From: Corythucha ciliata
Lineage: Eukaryota; Arthropoda; Insecta; Hemiptera; Tingidae
Assembly: GCA_038030265.1 (NCBI GenBank)
Contig: CM075943.1
Coordinates: 30,814,001-30,878,000 of the forward strand
DNA: 64,000 bases
Reading direction: 5' to 3'
Part shown: piece after piece, positions 41,001 to 56,000 of the stretch
Position numbering within the stretch: the first letter of the stretch is position 1
How the letters are laid out: each line of letters opens with the position of its first letter
Made by a program: the position numbers and the translations under genes
The notes under the pieces: model-generated
Databases searched by the model: none
Told to the model about the DNA's origin: nothing
The model's input: only the letters and a program-made list of their open reading frames with translations

Positions 41001-44000
41001 TCAAAATGACCGCAACAGAATTCCTCATCGATGAACTGGCCATTTTTTGAAATCCAATTTTGTTATTTTTTAAATTAATTTTCAGATTTTTTGCTCAAGG
41101 AATATGAAAGGAAGAGATTTTCTTTTGCTTCAAAAGAGCAGAGCTCACCCGCTCCCTCGTGAAACAAATAATTATGGGTATGACGGTATGAGTGTTACAC
41201 GTCATTGATGGCGTCAACATTCGTCACTCGCCCACGCTTTGAGAGCGAGTCCAAAACAAATTAAGCATTTTTAGTAGTCAATTTGCTTTCGTGCGGAGTT
41301 TTGTGCAGTGCGCGATGGGTTCTCTCTGCTGTGGTGAGGGGGGGGGGGCATGTACGACGACGAAGAAACATTTTCAATTTTGCGTTCGACCTCCGTCTTC
41401 TCCAGCCCGAAATGTTTTGAAAATCAAAACATGTGAAAGTTGTTTTCTTAAAGAGCCAAACACACGGAATCGAGTCTACCATAGAAGGAAACCCCCAGGA
41501 AACAGGTTCACTGAAGAGCCAAAAACCCTCTCAATTTGGCGTTCGAAGCAGAAAAAGTCGCGAAATTGGTCGTTTGAAAAGCCAAACATCCCCTAATTTT
41601 GTTTATGGACGAGTTAAACCCGAAAAACTGGCATTTTAAAGCACCAAAGCCACAAAATCGTGGTCTTTGAAATACCCAAAAAAGCATTTTATCAAAGTTG
41701 GCCACGAAAATCACGAAATAGTGCTTTCAATTTTAGGCGCTAAGTAGCACTTTTTTCTATTTTAGAATGAAATTGGCTCCCTCCTTCAATTTTAGCCACG
41801 AATCAAAGCGAACAAATCACTCTCTCTTTCTCTTAAAAATTTCTTTATGACTGCTGGGTTGCTTTCAACCGACTCAGGACACACCCCACCCCATTCGGTC
41901 ACATTTTTTGCCACTAATCGGCCTTTTTTTTAAAATCTTTATTTCCTGCACAAGGCCAATATGGTGTTCCATTATCCGGATAATGGATGCAATAAATGCT
42001 GAAGCAATCAATAGGAGGGACCAAAAATTGCGTTGGAATCGCTTCGTTCAGGAGATAATGTATTGTGCTACGACCCATGTACCCGAGAGAGATAAGGGAC
42101 GGAATGGGTCCCAAGCTCGGCATTTTAACCGCAACTTGATAAGTTTAGTGTTCATACACTAGGAGGAATGTCCTAGATTATTTTGATTACTTACGTGTGG
42201 ATCATTTATCAGTTTCTCATGATGTTCGTCCGATGCTGAAAGAGACCTTTTGTGAACGTGTTGATGCTCGAATAAATAATAGCCTTTAAGCGATCCAATC
42301 TGAAAACAAAAGAAAACGATTATTAGGTTAATGAAAATTTATTTCTGTATAAAACGTAAAATGGCATAAATGATGAAACTTTAATCTTAATAGGTTACAG
42401 CTTTAAAGATGATAAAAAAATAGATGTTATAGTTGTAAAACTTATAAAAGAGACTAATCAAGGGAGTAATAAAAAAGATGGGCAATCATTTTCTTTTAAT
42501 AGACGTACCCTGGGTGGCCTTTTTTGAAATATCTGTTCGATTGCTCTATTCAAAGGTACCTACAGTTATAAAAGGGAAATTGCAGCATTGGAATGTAAGA
42601 ATTCAAGGGTGGTCGGATTATTATTTTTATTTTTTTTTAGTCGACTCACTCACCCACACTTGAATCAATGAAAATCACAAAGTCAATTCTGTGATTAATT
42701 TATCGATTTCCCATAAGTCTCCCACAAAGTGTAGGAGACATATGGTATCCAGCAATTGATTGTACAAGTCGTAAGAGACAGAGTTACTCATCATAATTTT
42801 TATACATAACGAGGCATTTTATTGGATAACAGAATTGCTTTGTCAGGAAATACCGAGTCTTTAAAACAAGGAAGAAAAGTTATTCAGGTGGGCCAAAATT
42901 TTACTTCTATTTCTCGCTCTTGAATTCTTGATAACTCGTGACAGACTTCAAAGTTGTACATATTCACGTGTAGTTGACCTCTTCGTAATTAACACGCCAA
43001 TAATCATTCGGCAAGGTCTGCAATATTATCGTTTCGTCTCGAAACAACTCTTTCTTAAGTCCTCCTACCACACCTTGGTCTTTTTGAGAAGAATCCATGC
43101 TGGAATAAATAATTCAAAAATCCAAGGAACTGAGCGTTGCAGAGAAGAAAAAAGTCCACCCACGCCTTTCCTAAATACATACGCGGACCAAATAATTTCG
43201 ACTGTGTTACAATTATTCACAGAACAACCACGAAATACATCTCCCAAAATATCTGTTTACACAACAAAGTAAAAGTCACAAAGGAACCGGATTTGGAAGA
43301 AGTATTATAAAGAATTTGCAGAAAGTTCACTGGATAAACTGGAAGCGTAGCCATTACCCACGCAACTCCATTTAAAGTGATTTACTAATTTTTATGATGG
43401 AATATTATGTCAGTGGAGAAAAACTGTATCAAAGTGTTTTATTTTAAAGTTAATTTCTCAAAATAACTCGTATATCAAGCCGAACTTGAACATGAAGCAA
43501 TTTTCTTAAAATATCGCAGACAATTTCGTTGAAAATACGCCATCCTGTAACCAGCCTCCTGTCTGTAAACAGTCACCTGATTTCATTGATTTCGAAAGAT
43601 TGATGTTCATATTTGAACCCTTGATTTGAACCAACGAAATGTTTACTACTCTAGCAACGGGTACACAAAAATTAACTTTAGCGTTTACGGGACTGATAGC
43701 AAAATCTCTCTATTTAGTGAGTTTTAACACTCTCCCGTTTAATCCTCCGGAAACTTTATTTTCAAATTTCAATTAATAAGATGTTTCGTAACCAAGCAAC
43801 GACTGATTTATCGTTTGCGTTAGCGTTAGCGGTGGTGTTGCTAAAAGTCTCTATTCATCGGCCGGGACGAGTGGAGACTGACGTCACCAACAGTTCTTTA
43901 CTCCCGATTATTCACTCTAGAACAGCAAAGCAAGCTAATTTTGAAATTGACGTTTATGAGTGCTCAAAAATCACAGCTCAATAACAATTATTATTTATTG

Positions 44001-47000
44001 GTCCAGAGCAAAAGCGATTGGGAGATGAAGGACAGTAATGGCCGAAGATCTGCAGCACTTATAGAAAGTTTAGTAACCTTGATTATCTCTGATTTGGCGA
44101 ACGCTTGCGTCATTTTTCCCCCGAAAACTCTGAATAGTTTGTTATTGCTTAGAAATTGCTCATTAGAATGAGCAAATGTCCAAGAAATTTCCATTTTGAA
44201 GGCGTGAAATCCGTATAGTTGGTTTTTTTGGGAGCCGCAACGCAACCCCGCGAAATTTGGTTTTCAGAAGAGCGGAAATGCTCTTTCAAGAAGCCATAAA
44301 AGCGAAATTGGTTTTTGAATTATTTAAACCCTGAAAATTAGGTTCTGTAAGTGCCACATTCGCGAAATTTAGGCTTCGAAAAAGCCAACCAGCAAAACTT
44401 TTGGCGTTTTCCATTCAACGCATTACACTCGTGTGGTATGAGTTTTTCCATCCGTTCTCTCTGAATTGAAACATATGTTTGTTTACGCCACTAATTAATC
44501 CAAGTTAAAACAGTAGCTATAGCTTTATTACTAATTTCACTAAAAAATAGGTCGCACATAAACATATCAAATTCTCTAAAATGCCGGTAGAGGGAGTGGG
44601 AGATTGACCGTTGCCCTTCACAGGCCCTTCCTTCTTATTATCGTTATTGGTCTCTCCGCCGTCACCGTCAATTCGTTTCGCCTCGCTTTCCCACCTGCGA
44701 TTAATTAGTTTATACATACCATAAAATCAATAAGCGCTGACTCTACTGTAAGTAATTATTCTAGTTTCGTTGAATTTAACTAACTTATCACATTTAACTG
44801 TACCTGTACACCCCACATGTAGGGTCTCAATTCACACCTCTATTTTCGCTACTCCTGTCAAACGTCGTCGTAAAAATATAACATCAGGAACAAGTTTACC
44901 GAAACGTGCGTTGATTTATAACCCCATATCATCACCCAGGAGCGTGGGAAAACCAGCTGGACGTTCAGCGACTTCATCAAACCGTTTAATTCCACTGCGT
45001 AAGTTTATATCCCTGGCTCGGGAATCGGAATAATTTCAAAACTTCTTTCCCGGCCTGAACAATGTTTATGAAGAGGACGCTGCACTACACTTGTGTAGTG
45101 TGTTGAATGAAAATCGCTATCAGTGTGTTACTAAAACCGTGGAACTGTTTTTTTTTATTTATTTAAACTTATCAAGTGAAATTGGATATCTCTGGGGGCC
45201 TATTCTCCAACTATAAAGCAATATGTTTTTCATAGCAATATGTAAATTTCATTCATGTGTTCGAAAAATTAATGAAATAGACATATTGCCGTGGAAAACA
45301 TACTGCTTTTTTGTTAGAGAATAGGCCCCCTGAATTGTTCAAGCCACGAAGTTGGCTTTTTAATGAGTCAATCCAACGAAATTGGCTTCTTAAATGAGGA
45401 AAACTCGCGAAATTGGGCCCTGTAAAGTTCCGATTCCCCAAAATGTGTAGTTTAAAAGCGTGTGTGTAGTTTAAAAAATTCACGAAATTTGGGTTTAAAG
45501 GGGGTTGAATCCACAAATTCCAGCTATCGACGTAACAGAGTCCACCTCGGAAAAATCCCTCGTTACGGTCCTGGAAACGATGGAATCCAAAGATGCAGTG
45601 CACACTCGCACAAATTCAACTCAATTCATAGACATTTGCCTCCTTTCATTTTCAACCTTAACATTCTTCGCTAGGATACGTAGTTTTCGGGATAAAGGCA
45701 CATTTATGGGAAAAAGTGCGAGGTTTTTATAGTTTTTGAAATGTTCAGCGTAAAGTCGTTACTTCTCTGATATACCAAACGTCATTTTCGGACTCAGCAC
45801 ACGGAAATCGTTAACGAATATCAGGGGACCGCCTTGTTTCGTTCGTGATAACCGGTGTTTGTATACAGGGTGGTTCGGGATAAGTGTGACAAAATTTTGT
45901 GGGTAAAACTACGTCAAAAGTGATATTCCACCTGAACTGAGCGAGCACTGCACCCACAGTATCCGTAAACGAGACGTACCCGTAGACGTACTCCCTCACG
46001 GTGATTTCAGCAATTTTTACGGAAATTGCACTCACAAATGCGTTTACGAATAGTGAGTCGACCGTTTTTTAAGTCTGAGGCCATGTTTTGTGAGATGTTT
46101 CAACTCGAAGCAGGGCTCACCAATACTAAACCTATACTTAATGAACGCGCCGGGGGAAGAGAGAACGCGAGTGAGTAGATCTTGCTGACAAATCATAACA
46201 TTCTCGGTTTCTGACACATCTCAAGAAGTATAAGACGAAAACGAAGGAAAAAGACTACTGGAAAACTAAAAACAGTTGACATTTTGGCAACAAAAAACTC
46301 ACGGTTTTTAATCTAAAAATGGATGTTTTGCGTCGAAGGAGATTGAGGATTTTGATCGTAAGGCCACCATATTGGAAAACTCAGACACCGGGCAAGTTTT
46401 TGTTATACTTGGCCAGACGTTTCAGGTAACCATCTGGAAATGGCATATGTTTTTCTAGAGCACAGAATTAGAGATTTTTGGAATTTAATGGTAAAAATGC
46501 AAGATCTTTGGTGGTTTGTGATGCTTTTGAAGAATGATGACCACCATTGCACAGGAAATCTTCCGTAGTTCCCGAAACTGTGGTCACTTTTAGAGGAAAT
46601 CGTAAGACCCCTTTTACACGAGTAAGTTTTTTTTATCAAAGTAGCTATTTGTAAACAATTTAACAGATATTCCCTGCCTGAAACGGTCTGCTTGTGATCA
46701 GATTGAACATATTTTTGAACAAAAAACTTGCTCGTGTAAAAGGGGCCTAACAGAAGTCAAGCAATCTGCGTTTTTCTAGAGCAAATTCAGTTAGGAAATA
46801 AAAACACTAAACAAATCATAACTCCTAGGAAAATGAAGATAGGACATCCGCGAAGGTCGTATTCTACTCCACTTTTGACGTAGTTTTACCCAAAAAATGT
46901 TGTCACACTTATCCCGAACCACCCTGTTTATCCGTCCACGTAAACCCCCAAAAGAGCTTCACGGGACAGGATAATTTGTTCGTCCCCCCTCACCGCACTA

Positions 47001-50000
47001 TCCTAGTCACAATTTGAGGGTCTCACAGCAACACCCCACATCGTCATTTTGATCACTTTTCAGGAAAGGCAAAACATTGAATGAAAATTATTTTTCTTTC
47101 ATCTGGCGACTTATGAAAACAGTTTAATGAAGTCGTACTTAACACTGAAATTTGGAGCTCATGCAAGAACGCCGCCTATGACGCGTTAAACGATGCCACG
47201 CCGCTGACAGGACGGCTTGTTGCCGTCACCCTAACGATAGGGGCTGTTAACTGGTTCACGAATCGCGCGCTTCATTCTGGAATTCCGCCTTTACCGTAAG
47301 GTTCGATTGATTTGCTGAAGAGAACTTTCCAACGACATCAAAAACTCATTTTTAACAAAAGTGACGATATGGGGTGTTGCTGTGAGACCCTCGAATTGTG
47401 AATTCGAGGGAGTGGGGCGGCTGAAAATAAAGAAGAATTACTAATATCCAAGAGAAGAAATTAAGTAGTTGAAGATGGATACAAAAAAGCACCAGAGACA
47501 GCATTTGTCAGTTTTATCTTCCGTCTTCACTCATTAAGACTGGTGGGGTGACCATTGCGATTTAAATAAAAATCGTCCAGATCAAAAATGGGGACCTGGC
47601 GTAACGGTGATCCTTGTAAATTAGTATTTAATACAATTCAGGACCTTTCAAATCTAATGTTTGAAAGCCTGATGGACTATTAATAAAAAACCTGGGTTTA
47701 CCGTTTGGTCACACAACTTGAAATTTTGCGCATACCAGGAAACTGCTTCTACGCTAAAGCAAGTTAAAATATTTCAATCTCCTATACTCAGAAAATAATT
47801 GGTGCACTGACACAAATCAAAAAAGTCAAAAGGCCCAAGATTGCCAATTCAAAACTCTATCTTTTCTGATTTTTTCCGGGGCTCACTGGTGCTGGAATAT
47901 TTTTAAAGAAAAAAAAACCATCGGAGACGAATTGTAAAGGACCATTCCCAAGCTACAGGTCTTGGATTTACAATTTTTGGTTCATATAACTAAATTCGTT
48001 TGTATTCTTTTGTGGTGGATTTCACACTGAGAGTAAAGGTTTGAGTTACGTTAACTCAGAATTAGCGAAGAAAATGCGTCACAATTTATGTAAACTTTGT
48101 TAGAGTTTGGAAACTCCAACCAAACTCCCGGTGGTGAAATTCACCATTACACGTATAGTGAAGTAAAATTCGAAGAAGTTCGCTTGTTTCAGCTGGAAGG
48201 ATGGGGCCACAGAGAAATTTTTACAAAATCTCTCTGCCATTCCCTTGGATTTTGCTCACGCACCCACTTATTGGCTAAACCCGAAAAAAGTAGTGAACGT
48301 CTTTTAAAAGCCTGGTTTACGAAATATCTCATGATGAAACAAAATAATTAAAAATGCTCGCACAGTCGCCTTTAGAAACACTGAGAACTGGACATTATAA
48401 GCTAAGAATTTCTGACTGATTCGACGTGCAAAAAGATGACAGACAGAGCTGGCAGGTGATAATTACGTTATATTCAATATAAAGCGCAAAGAGTTCATCA
48501 GAACAAACAACATACAAATTGAAAAAACGTATGTACAACATGAATTATTCAACGATGTAGAATACCTAATGATGCCCACAGAGCACGCTAGTCTCACCAC
48601 TTTTAATGAAGAAAAAAATACAAATTTTTTTAAACAAAAAAGCATTGTGTGCAGAATTGAGGGACAAAGAAAGACACCTGGGGGCTTATTCTCTAACTCC
48701 GAAGCAATAGCTTTTTCGAAGTCATATGTTTATTTCATTAATTTTCTTCAAACAAATGAATGAAATAAACACATGGCTGGCGAAAAAAATATTGCTTGTT
48801 GTTAGAGAATAGGCCCCCTGGTATAATGCACTGTATACATACATATACGGAGCTTTTCCCAACATGGGATTTTTTTTTTTTTTTTTTTTTTTCAAAACTT
48901 ATTTCAGCACAAGTTCATGCACAAAAAGATACGAAAGGAGCAAACTTTACCTTTACCTATCAGCGGAAGACCAACAAGACAGATGAAAACTTGAGAAGTC
49001 ACGTGCCTTTGTTTGAATCTAACATGTGCCTATGATTATGACACTAATGATGGAGAAGGGGTTATAATATGCCTGACGCGTATTATCTAATTAATTAACC
49101 TATATATGTGATATCTGTACCTATACTCTGCCTTAATGACACTGTTACAGGTAATAATCGCTATTCACTAAGGTAGAAAGTTTTCTCCGCATGTTTGCAG
49201 GAGAGGGAGGCACTTACAACCCCAGTAAACTATATCACTGGCTGTGATGCTTGACATAGAAATGAGACCTGAGGGCTTGTTCTATAACTTTAACAACAGT
49301 AGTTAACGACAGTAAGTCATATGCTTTCATTAATTAAATCGACGAAATTGAATGAAATCAGGTGATTGACTGTTGGTATTAACTGTTGCTAATTTATAGA
49401 ACAGGGGCCCAGGATATAGTTGCCGTTATATAGATACTCCGTTGAGCATTTTAATGTACGAGGTGTAAATTCAAAAGTATTCATACGAGAGGGATTGAGG
49501 CATTTTGCGAACGAGGCCCGCAGCTTGTAGTAAAACAGTATCTACAAATATCTTGTGCGGCCCGAAAACTCCACTAGCAAGACTTCCTTGTGCGAACGTT
49601 ATCCCCCACACGTATTTTTGTTCAATTTGTGACTCAAAATCCCAACTACTAAGAATTCTTGGTCAGTATAGCGCTAGAAAATCTACACTACAAATTTACA
49701 CCAACTCCGTGCAAATGATCATCAAGAGTTCAAATCTTCCCATAGTAGCGGTCAAGCATTCGAAGACAGGAAGAAAGTCCGAGACAGTTAGTTATGCAAC
49801 GTTGTTGCCAACCTTTCCCCTTGATTTGCTGATGTTCTCTACTTTCCCTAATTCAGTAATTCTCTCAAGGTGACTTCCTCCTATTCTTTGTTTAATTACT
49901 CTCGATGAGAACCTTTATTGTTCCCAACAAAAAATAATAATACCCCAGATTCGGCGAGCAAACCAGAAAAACAAAGATGAAAGAGGAGAAGGTGTCAACC

Positions 50001-53000
50001 GGGGTTGTCAGTCGAACTTCCGTTTTAATGAATTCGAAAAAATTAACATTTTTATTCAATTGCGACAGACTATACGTAGGTACATCGACTATTGAACCGG
50101 AAATTATCATTTTTGTTAAACCTGGAGCAGATATTTTATTAGAGGTACCAGAAGCACTCTTTCCGACCGCCAGCTGCCGGTGGGAATTTTTAAATAATTA
50201 ATTAATTAATGTATAAAGTATTATTCAAGTTTTAACATTTTTATTCTAACGGCTCTAATGCGCTGATATAAAATCAAGTACATATAAGACTGGCGATCTA
50301 ATGAACGGCGCTAAGGATCTTTTGGTGAAGGTCATGTACAGATCTTATAAAAAGGATGAAACAATAAGTTTTGAGAAGGTCGAAAGCCACAACTGTGTTA
50401 CCGTGATTTGTCTATCTTGATTCATAATCTGCTCTCACGGCGATGAATACTTTGAAAAGTATACTCCCCACCGTCAAGGAAAGAACTTGTTTTTCCTATA
50501 AAACATCAGGCACTGCAGCCATTTATATGTACCATTAAATCCTTGATGTTTTGGTGGAGGCTGTGGGCACAAATGATAAATTATATAGCTCAAAGAATAA
50601 AAAAAGTTTGACAGTTTTCTTTCAGGAGGGAACAGACAGTTAGAGAGATAGCTTGCACTTTATTGTGGGTATATACGCATATGAAATCATTCAAATTAAG
50701 ATGTCGAGCAATACGAAAAAAATAAGTCGGAGACGAAGGAGGATTACTTAGATCGAATTCACTGAATAAGCCAACTTGGTTTTTCCAATTCTCTCCGGGA
50801 ATCGAATCAAATTAAATTAAAAGAGCTGGAGACCCAACAGAGTTAAGATTAAACTCCACTACACGGCCTCAAAGGAAATCTCGAGTGATGAGAAACCTCT
50901 GGAGATCCGGCCTTAATCATGGATGCCACTAATAAACTCTTATTATACCACGGAAGAAAATAACAACAGAGACGGAATAAAGATTCAGTTAAACCTTAAA
51001 TCCAAGGGCACGATGAGCTCAACCCACACACTTTGACGTTAGTTGCTAAAAAGAAAAACAAAGTTGTAATCATCGATTGGTGGCTTTGTATTTTTTTTTT
51101 TCGCACAATTTTATCAATCAAAACAAAAACAACCAAAAATATCCCATATACCACTCCTTGATGTTACAAAAGTATAAAGGACCAGTGGGAAGAGGGGTAT
51201 TGATATTTAAAGATTGATATTGGTATACAGGTTACTTCCGGTGATGTAATAAGTTGAGCTAAAAGTGTTGAGAAGCTACTTTCATTTTCTGTGCCATTAA
51301 ATCCTCAGATCAAGACGTTGGCAAGCATTTTCATAAATACTATTCAAATACATGGGTAATAATTTTTTAAAACTTATGTTGAAGCTATAAACCAGCATCT
51401 TCAATAAGGAATAAGTTTGACAAATACCGCAGAATTACTAGGTCTGCTCCAGCAAGGTGCTTGGAACACATGTTCGGAGCAGAGTTGCCATGCGACCAGC
51501 CAATAAAAATGTAATCAACTTAAATTTTATTGGCTGGTCCCATGGCAACTCTGCTCCGAACATGTTCGAAGCACCTTGCTGGAACAGACCTATTATAGAG
51601 CGACTAACTCAGCAATTTTTTCCCTCTTTATTTCCGATACGCACATATTGACGGGAGCAGTTTCACTAAAGATACGTGACGAAAGCATTGTTCACATTTA
51701 ATAGCCGGGCGTCCGGGTCCTGAGATCACTCTCTCCGAAACGTGTTGGCTCGACTGTTTCCCCTTACCCGTAGAGAAGTTGCCTTTTTCTTCTTTTTCAT
51801 TCATTTAAGATAATGATTGTTTGGTGCCAAGCCTGATAACATTGGTCCTCTTCGCCGGATAATGTTTAAAAACAACCTTTCACTCACTAACAATAAAAGA
51901 AGACGCTTTTTCATTCTTTTTTATATTTTTATCCTGGAGTTAGCTCAATACGTACAAAGCCGTGGGCCCACAAACTAAAATTAATTTACTTTTTGTTCGT
52001 TTACTGCTGGTTCATCCACCGGCACAGTGGGGTACACGTGATATCCCTTTAATTCTTTGGATAACTTTTCATCACTCTTTCCTAAACAGCCCATAGTACC
52101 CAGATTAATTCAATAATTGAAAAAATCTGATGAATATAAGTACGACCAACGGACCAACCCTCCCTTAATACGAGTGAGAGAAGAACAAATTCGTGTTTGG
52201 GATGACCTTTGATTAGCAACATTGAGATTTCATGACAAGTTCAAGGATCAATTGAGTGAAAAATCGTAGTACAATATCATTTCATTAGTTTCCGAGATAT
52301 TCGAGGCTGATTGTGGGATATTCCATACATAGCATTGTCCTTCGATAGCTGTTTCAACTTAGAGACTAAGTCGGCGGGAACTGAAAGTCGGGGCTGCATT
52401 TTTCGAACAATATCAACTTTCTTAACTTCATCTTCGGGACTTCATTTCAGAGCTTGTCCCAGAATAATGTCCCAATTCTTCAAGTGTCTTTCAGTTTCCA
52501 CTTTTCCAGTATGAGGTCTTGGAGGCACCCCGACACGTCATTCGGTACTATTTCACAAATAGCCCAGTGACCCAGTAAACAAATCAGTAGAAAAAATTGC
52601 CACATAGAGTGTTGGTTATTGTTTTAAAGTCTTATTTTACATGACGTGAAAACATGAGGTGTATCAGAAATCCTGAGTGAGAAGGGGCGTTTTGTGGACT
52701 GTGGTCATAGATTTTCGCGAAGAACTCGAAAACTATTCATGAAACGATCACCTAAACCTAACACATCAAAGTACTAAAGTAACCAAACTTCTGCCTCTAC
52801 GGCTGTTTGAGCGTCAGTGAGCGTTGAGCGATTATTTTCCTCCAACCATTTCAACCCGTTACTAATTAAGAGGAAGTTGAGCCACACATCACTTAGGCCC
52901 ATTTTCACCAACCAAATCACCAATAAAATTGATCTCGTTAAAAAGTTGATCGCGATTAGTTGCCAATGACGAACCGTATGAATTCTGTTATAATTGTTTA

Positions 53001-56000
53001 CATTGTAATCGTGATTAGTTGTTAATCGTGGTTTAAAAAGTTGGTGAAATCGGGCCTTAAGCGTATGGGGTCATGTTTGAAGGTTTGAAAGTTTGACATC
53101 ACGTTTGACGGTTTTCAGTCACTGCCAGAAAATTTGCACGCAAACATGAGGTTTGACAAACAGATTTGATCGTGTATGTGTGTTTCAAACCATCAAACCA
53201 TCGAGAAAAAAGGGAATTGGGATATTGCTGAAGCTTGGGCGCGCGTTTGAAGTTGAAGCTTGACGGCAAATGTGACCGTGTGGGTGCGGCGTCAAACATG
53301 CTTGACAAGCGCAACTAATAAAACCATGCTTGTCAAGCATGTTTGACCGTGTGTGGCCCCCTTTGGTAGCCAGGGATGTGAGATCGCGACGAGCACATAC
53401 ACAACCTACTTTTGGTCAATTGTATTTCTTGATAATAATATGTTCTCCATTTTCACGAATTCCCTTCAAGGGAATTTAAGTCCACGTAGTGAAACCAATC
53501 AGATGAATAAGCAAGTAACAAAATGTCCCTACAAAAATATCCAATGTAACTTGGGAAGGTTCCCCCTAACGAATGAATTATTTATGTTTGATTATCAAAA
53601 TGATACATACCTACTACCTAATTAGCAATTTCTAACAGAAACACAATGATTTTTCCAACCGAATGAACTTGGGTATAGAGGGAGGACCTTAATCCTCACA
53701 TCGACGAGAATGCGTGTTCACTTCTATGACCTTGACATATTTAGGAAGAAAAGAAAATGCGTTCACCCTTGAAGAGTACGAGAAAATCTCTTCGTTAAGT
53801 GCGCGTTAAAAATCAAATTTCACAACAAAATATGGTAATGTTTGGAGCAATGAAAATATATTTTTATAGCGAGACAGTCGAAGACTTTTAGAAGTAAGTC
53901 ACGATCAGACTTGTGGCTTGAGAATATATTTATTGACCTCTGACACTTAGCCGCCGTTTCCTGTACGTGTCTGTTCCACCTCAGTTTGCTGTCGAAGTAT
54001 ACCCCTAGAAATTGATTTCCTCAACATACCTTATACTTTTGTTCTGCAAGAGTAGAGCAGGCGTACCGTGAGGTCCCCTCAATCTACAAAAATTCTCTTC
54101 GGAAAACACCAATCCTGAGAACGCAGCATTTTCTGTCAGTTGATCTCTCGCTACTTGTAATGTATCATTATCCGCAGGATCATGCATATGCCTGTAAAAT
54201 ATCGCTAGATCATCAGCATACACGGATGCTTGCACACATCTAGGTTTATTCTCAGTTAGTCGATTGGTTGCTATCAAAAACATCGAAACACTCAATACCG
54301 ATCCCTGTGGAATATCACTATCCTGAGAGCAACTCGAGGAAAAACCATTCCCAATTCTCACCAAAATACTCCGATCATGGAGAAAGCTTTGAATCATACG
54401 TGGCAGGTTACCCTTGAATTCCCAATCATTTAGTTGACTGAGGGGACTTGCCCGAGACACCTTATCAAAGGCACCTTTGATGCCGAAAAACATAACGTGT
54501 TCTCAGTTCAGAAACGCGTCCTGTATGTTGTGCTCAAGATAAACCAGTTTGTCCTCTGTTGAGTAACCTGGCCTGAAACCCGACTGAAATTTATTAATTA
54601 ATTTCCTTTTCTCCAGAACTTTCATAAGTCTGTAGTTGACCAAGCTTTCAAATTTTCCCTAAACTACTCGTTAGAGCCACAGGACGATAGCTAGCAACAC
54701 GCTGCGGATCTTTTCCTGTTTTCAGAGCTGGAATTATAATTGCCTGATTCCAAGCCTGTGGATAACATCCTCTGTCCCATAGAGAGTTGCAAAGATGTGC
54801 AGTATTTTCACTCTATTTCGGTCTGACAGCTGAGAAATGAATTCATTTGAGATATCATCTGCGCCAGGAGATTTGCTGGATGATAGACATCCGATGGCTC
54901 GCTGCAGCTCCTCGAACGTGAAGGGGACACTGTATTCTTCAGATACTCCTGGACGGAAATAAATCTTACGTTTTGCCTGCTCTTCCAGATTAAAGCGGAT
55001 TTCTCTTGGGTAGTCTTGGGGAGACGTAGTCGATGCATAGAATCTGGCATATTCATCAGCTAGTTCTTTAGGATCCGATATTATTTTATTATATCTTTGA
55101 GGATATAAACTGGAACCGAGCTACACATTCTGCCATTTAGTGACCGGATCTTTGCCCAGACTTCTGTACTAGGGGTGCTGGAATTAAAAGTTTTGACAAA
55201 TTCCTCCCAGGATCCTCTCTTTGCCCTTTGTTTTAATAATCTTTCATGAGCTCTCAGCATTTGAATTCAACCAGATTTTCAATCGTAGGACGCTTCTAAC
55301 CTGTTTGTCCTTTGAATTTCAGGGGTCCACCAAGGCACCTGCGGCTTTTTACCGACCCCAGCGCGCTTTCTCCTCGGAACAGCAGCACCAGCCGCCTGAA
55401 GTATGGCGCAAGTGTAATTCTAACATCCACTTCAGCGTCACCAGTCAAACCAGGTAAGTCTACAGAGTCTGAAAACTTCTTCCAGTCTGCACCCTTAATG
55501 TCCCACCGTTGCTGATCTTTTTGCTTTGGTCTAATGATCCGAAAGCACTATCCATTCGAATACAGCAGCCAAGGATAGACTAAAAACACTTACATCAATT
55601 GCATCAAAGGATCCGTGACCAGCATTGAAGTACGTTGGCCTACCATCATTAAGCATGACAAGGTTTGAATCACTAATTATTGATTCCAATGCACAGCCGT
55701 TTGCTGCAGTTCTTCTTGATCCCCATAAAGCATGGTGCACATTCGCATCCATGAGAACCAATACCGGTGCCGGAAGAGAACAAATCAGCTGGTGAATGCC
55801 CCTCTCATCCCAAGTATAATGTAAGTGATGAACTAAAGAACTCCAGCTTCATCCACTGCGCTGAATTACGTACATCTCGTAACTAAAACATCACTGTGAT
55901 GAAGTAGATAGCTCATTTCATCAACGGAAAAAGTTACTAACACAATCTTCTTTCAACACACGTGGATGTTCACAGCACTTGGACGTTGCGAGGCGCTCTA

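Noticed and set aside
44770..45033. 87-residue ORF in the insertion at 44481-45061
   Set aside because: Not recognisable, and opposed by another frame. I could not support a gene.
49505..49873. 122-residue plus-strand ORF
   Set aside because: No domain, no splice context and no homology that I recognise. Its length is possible by chance in 64 kb.
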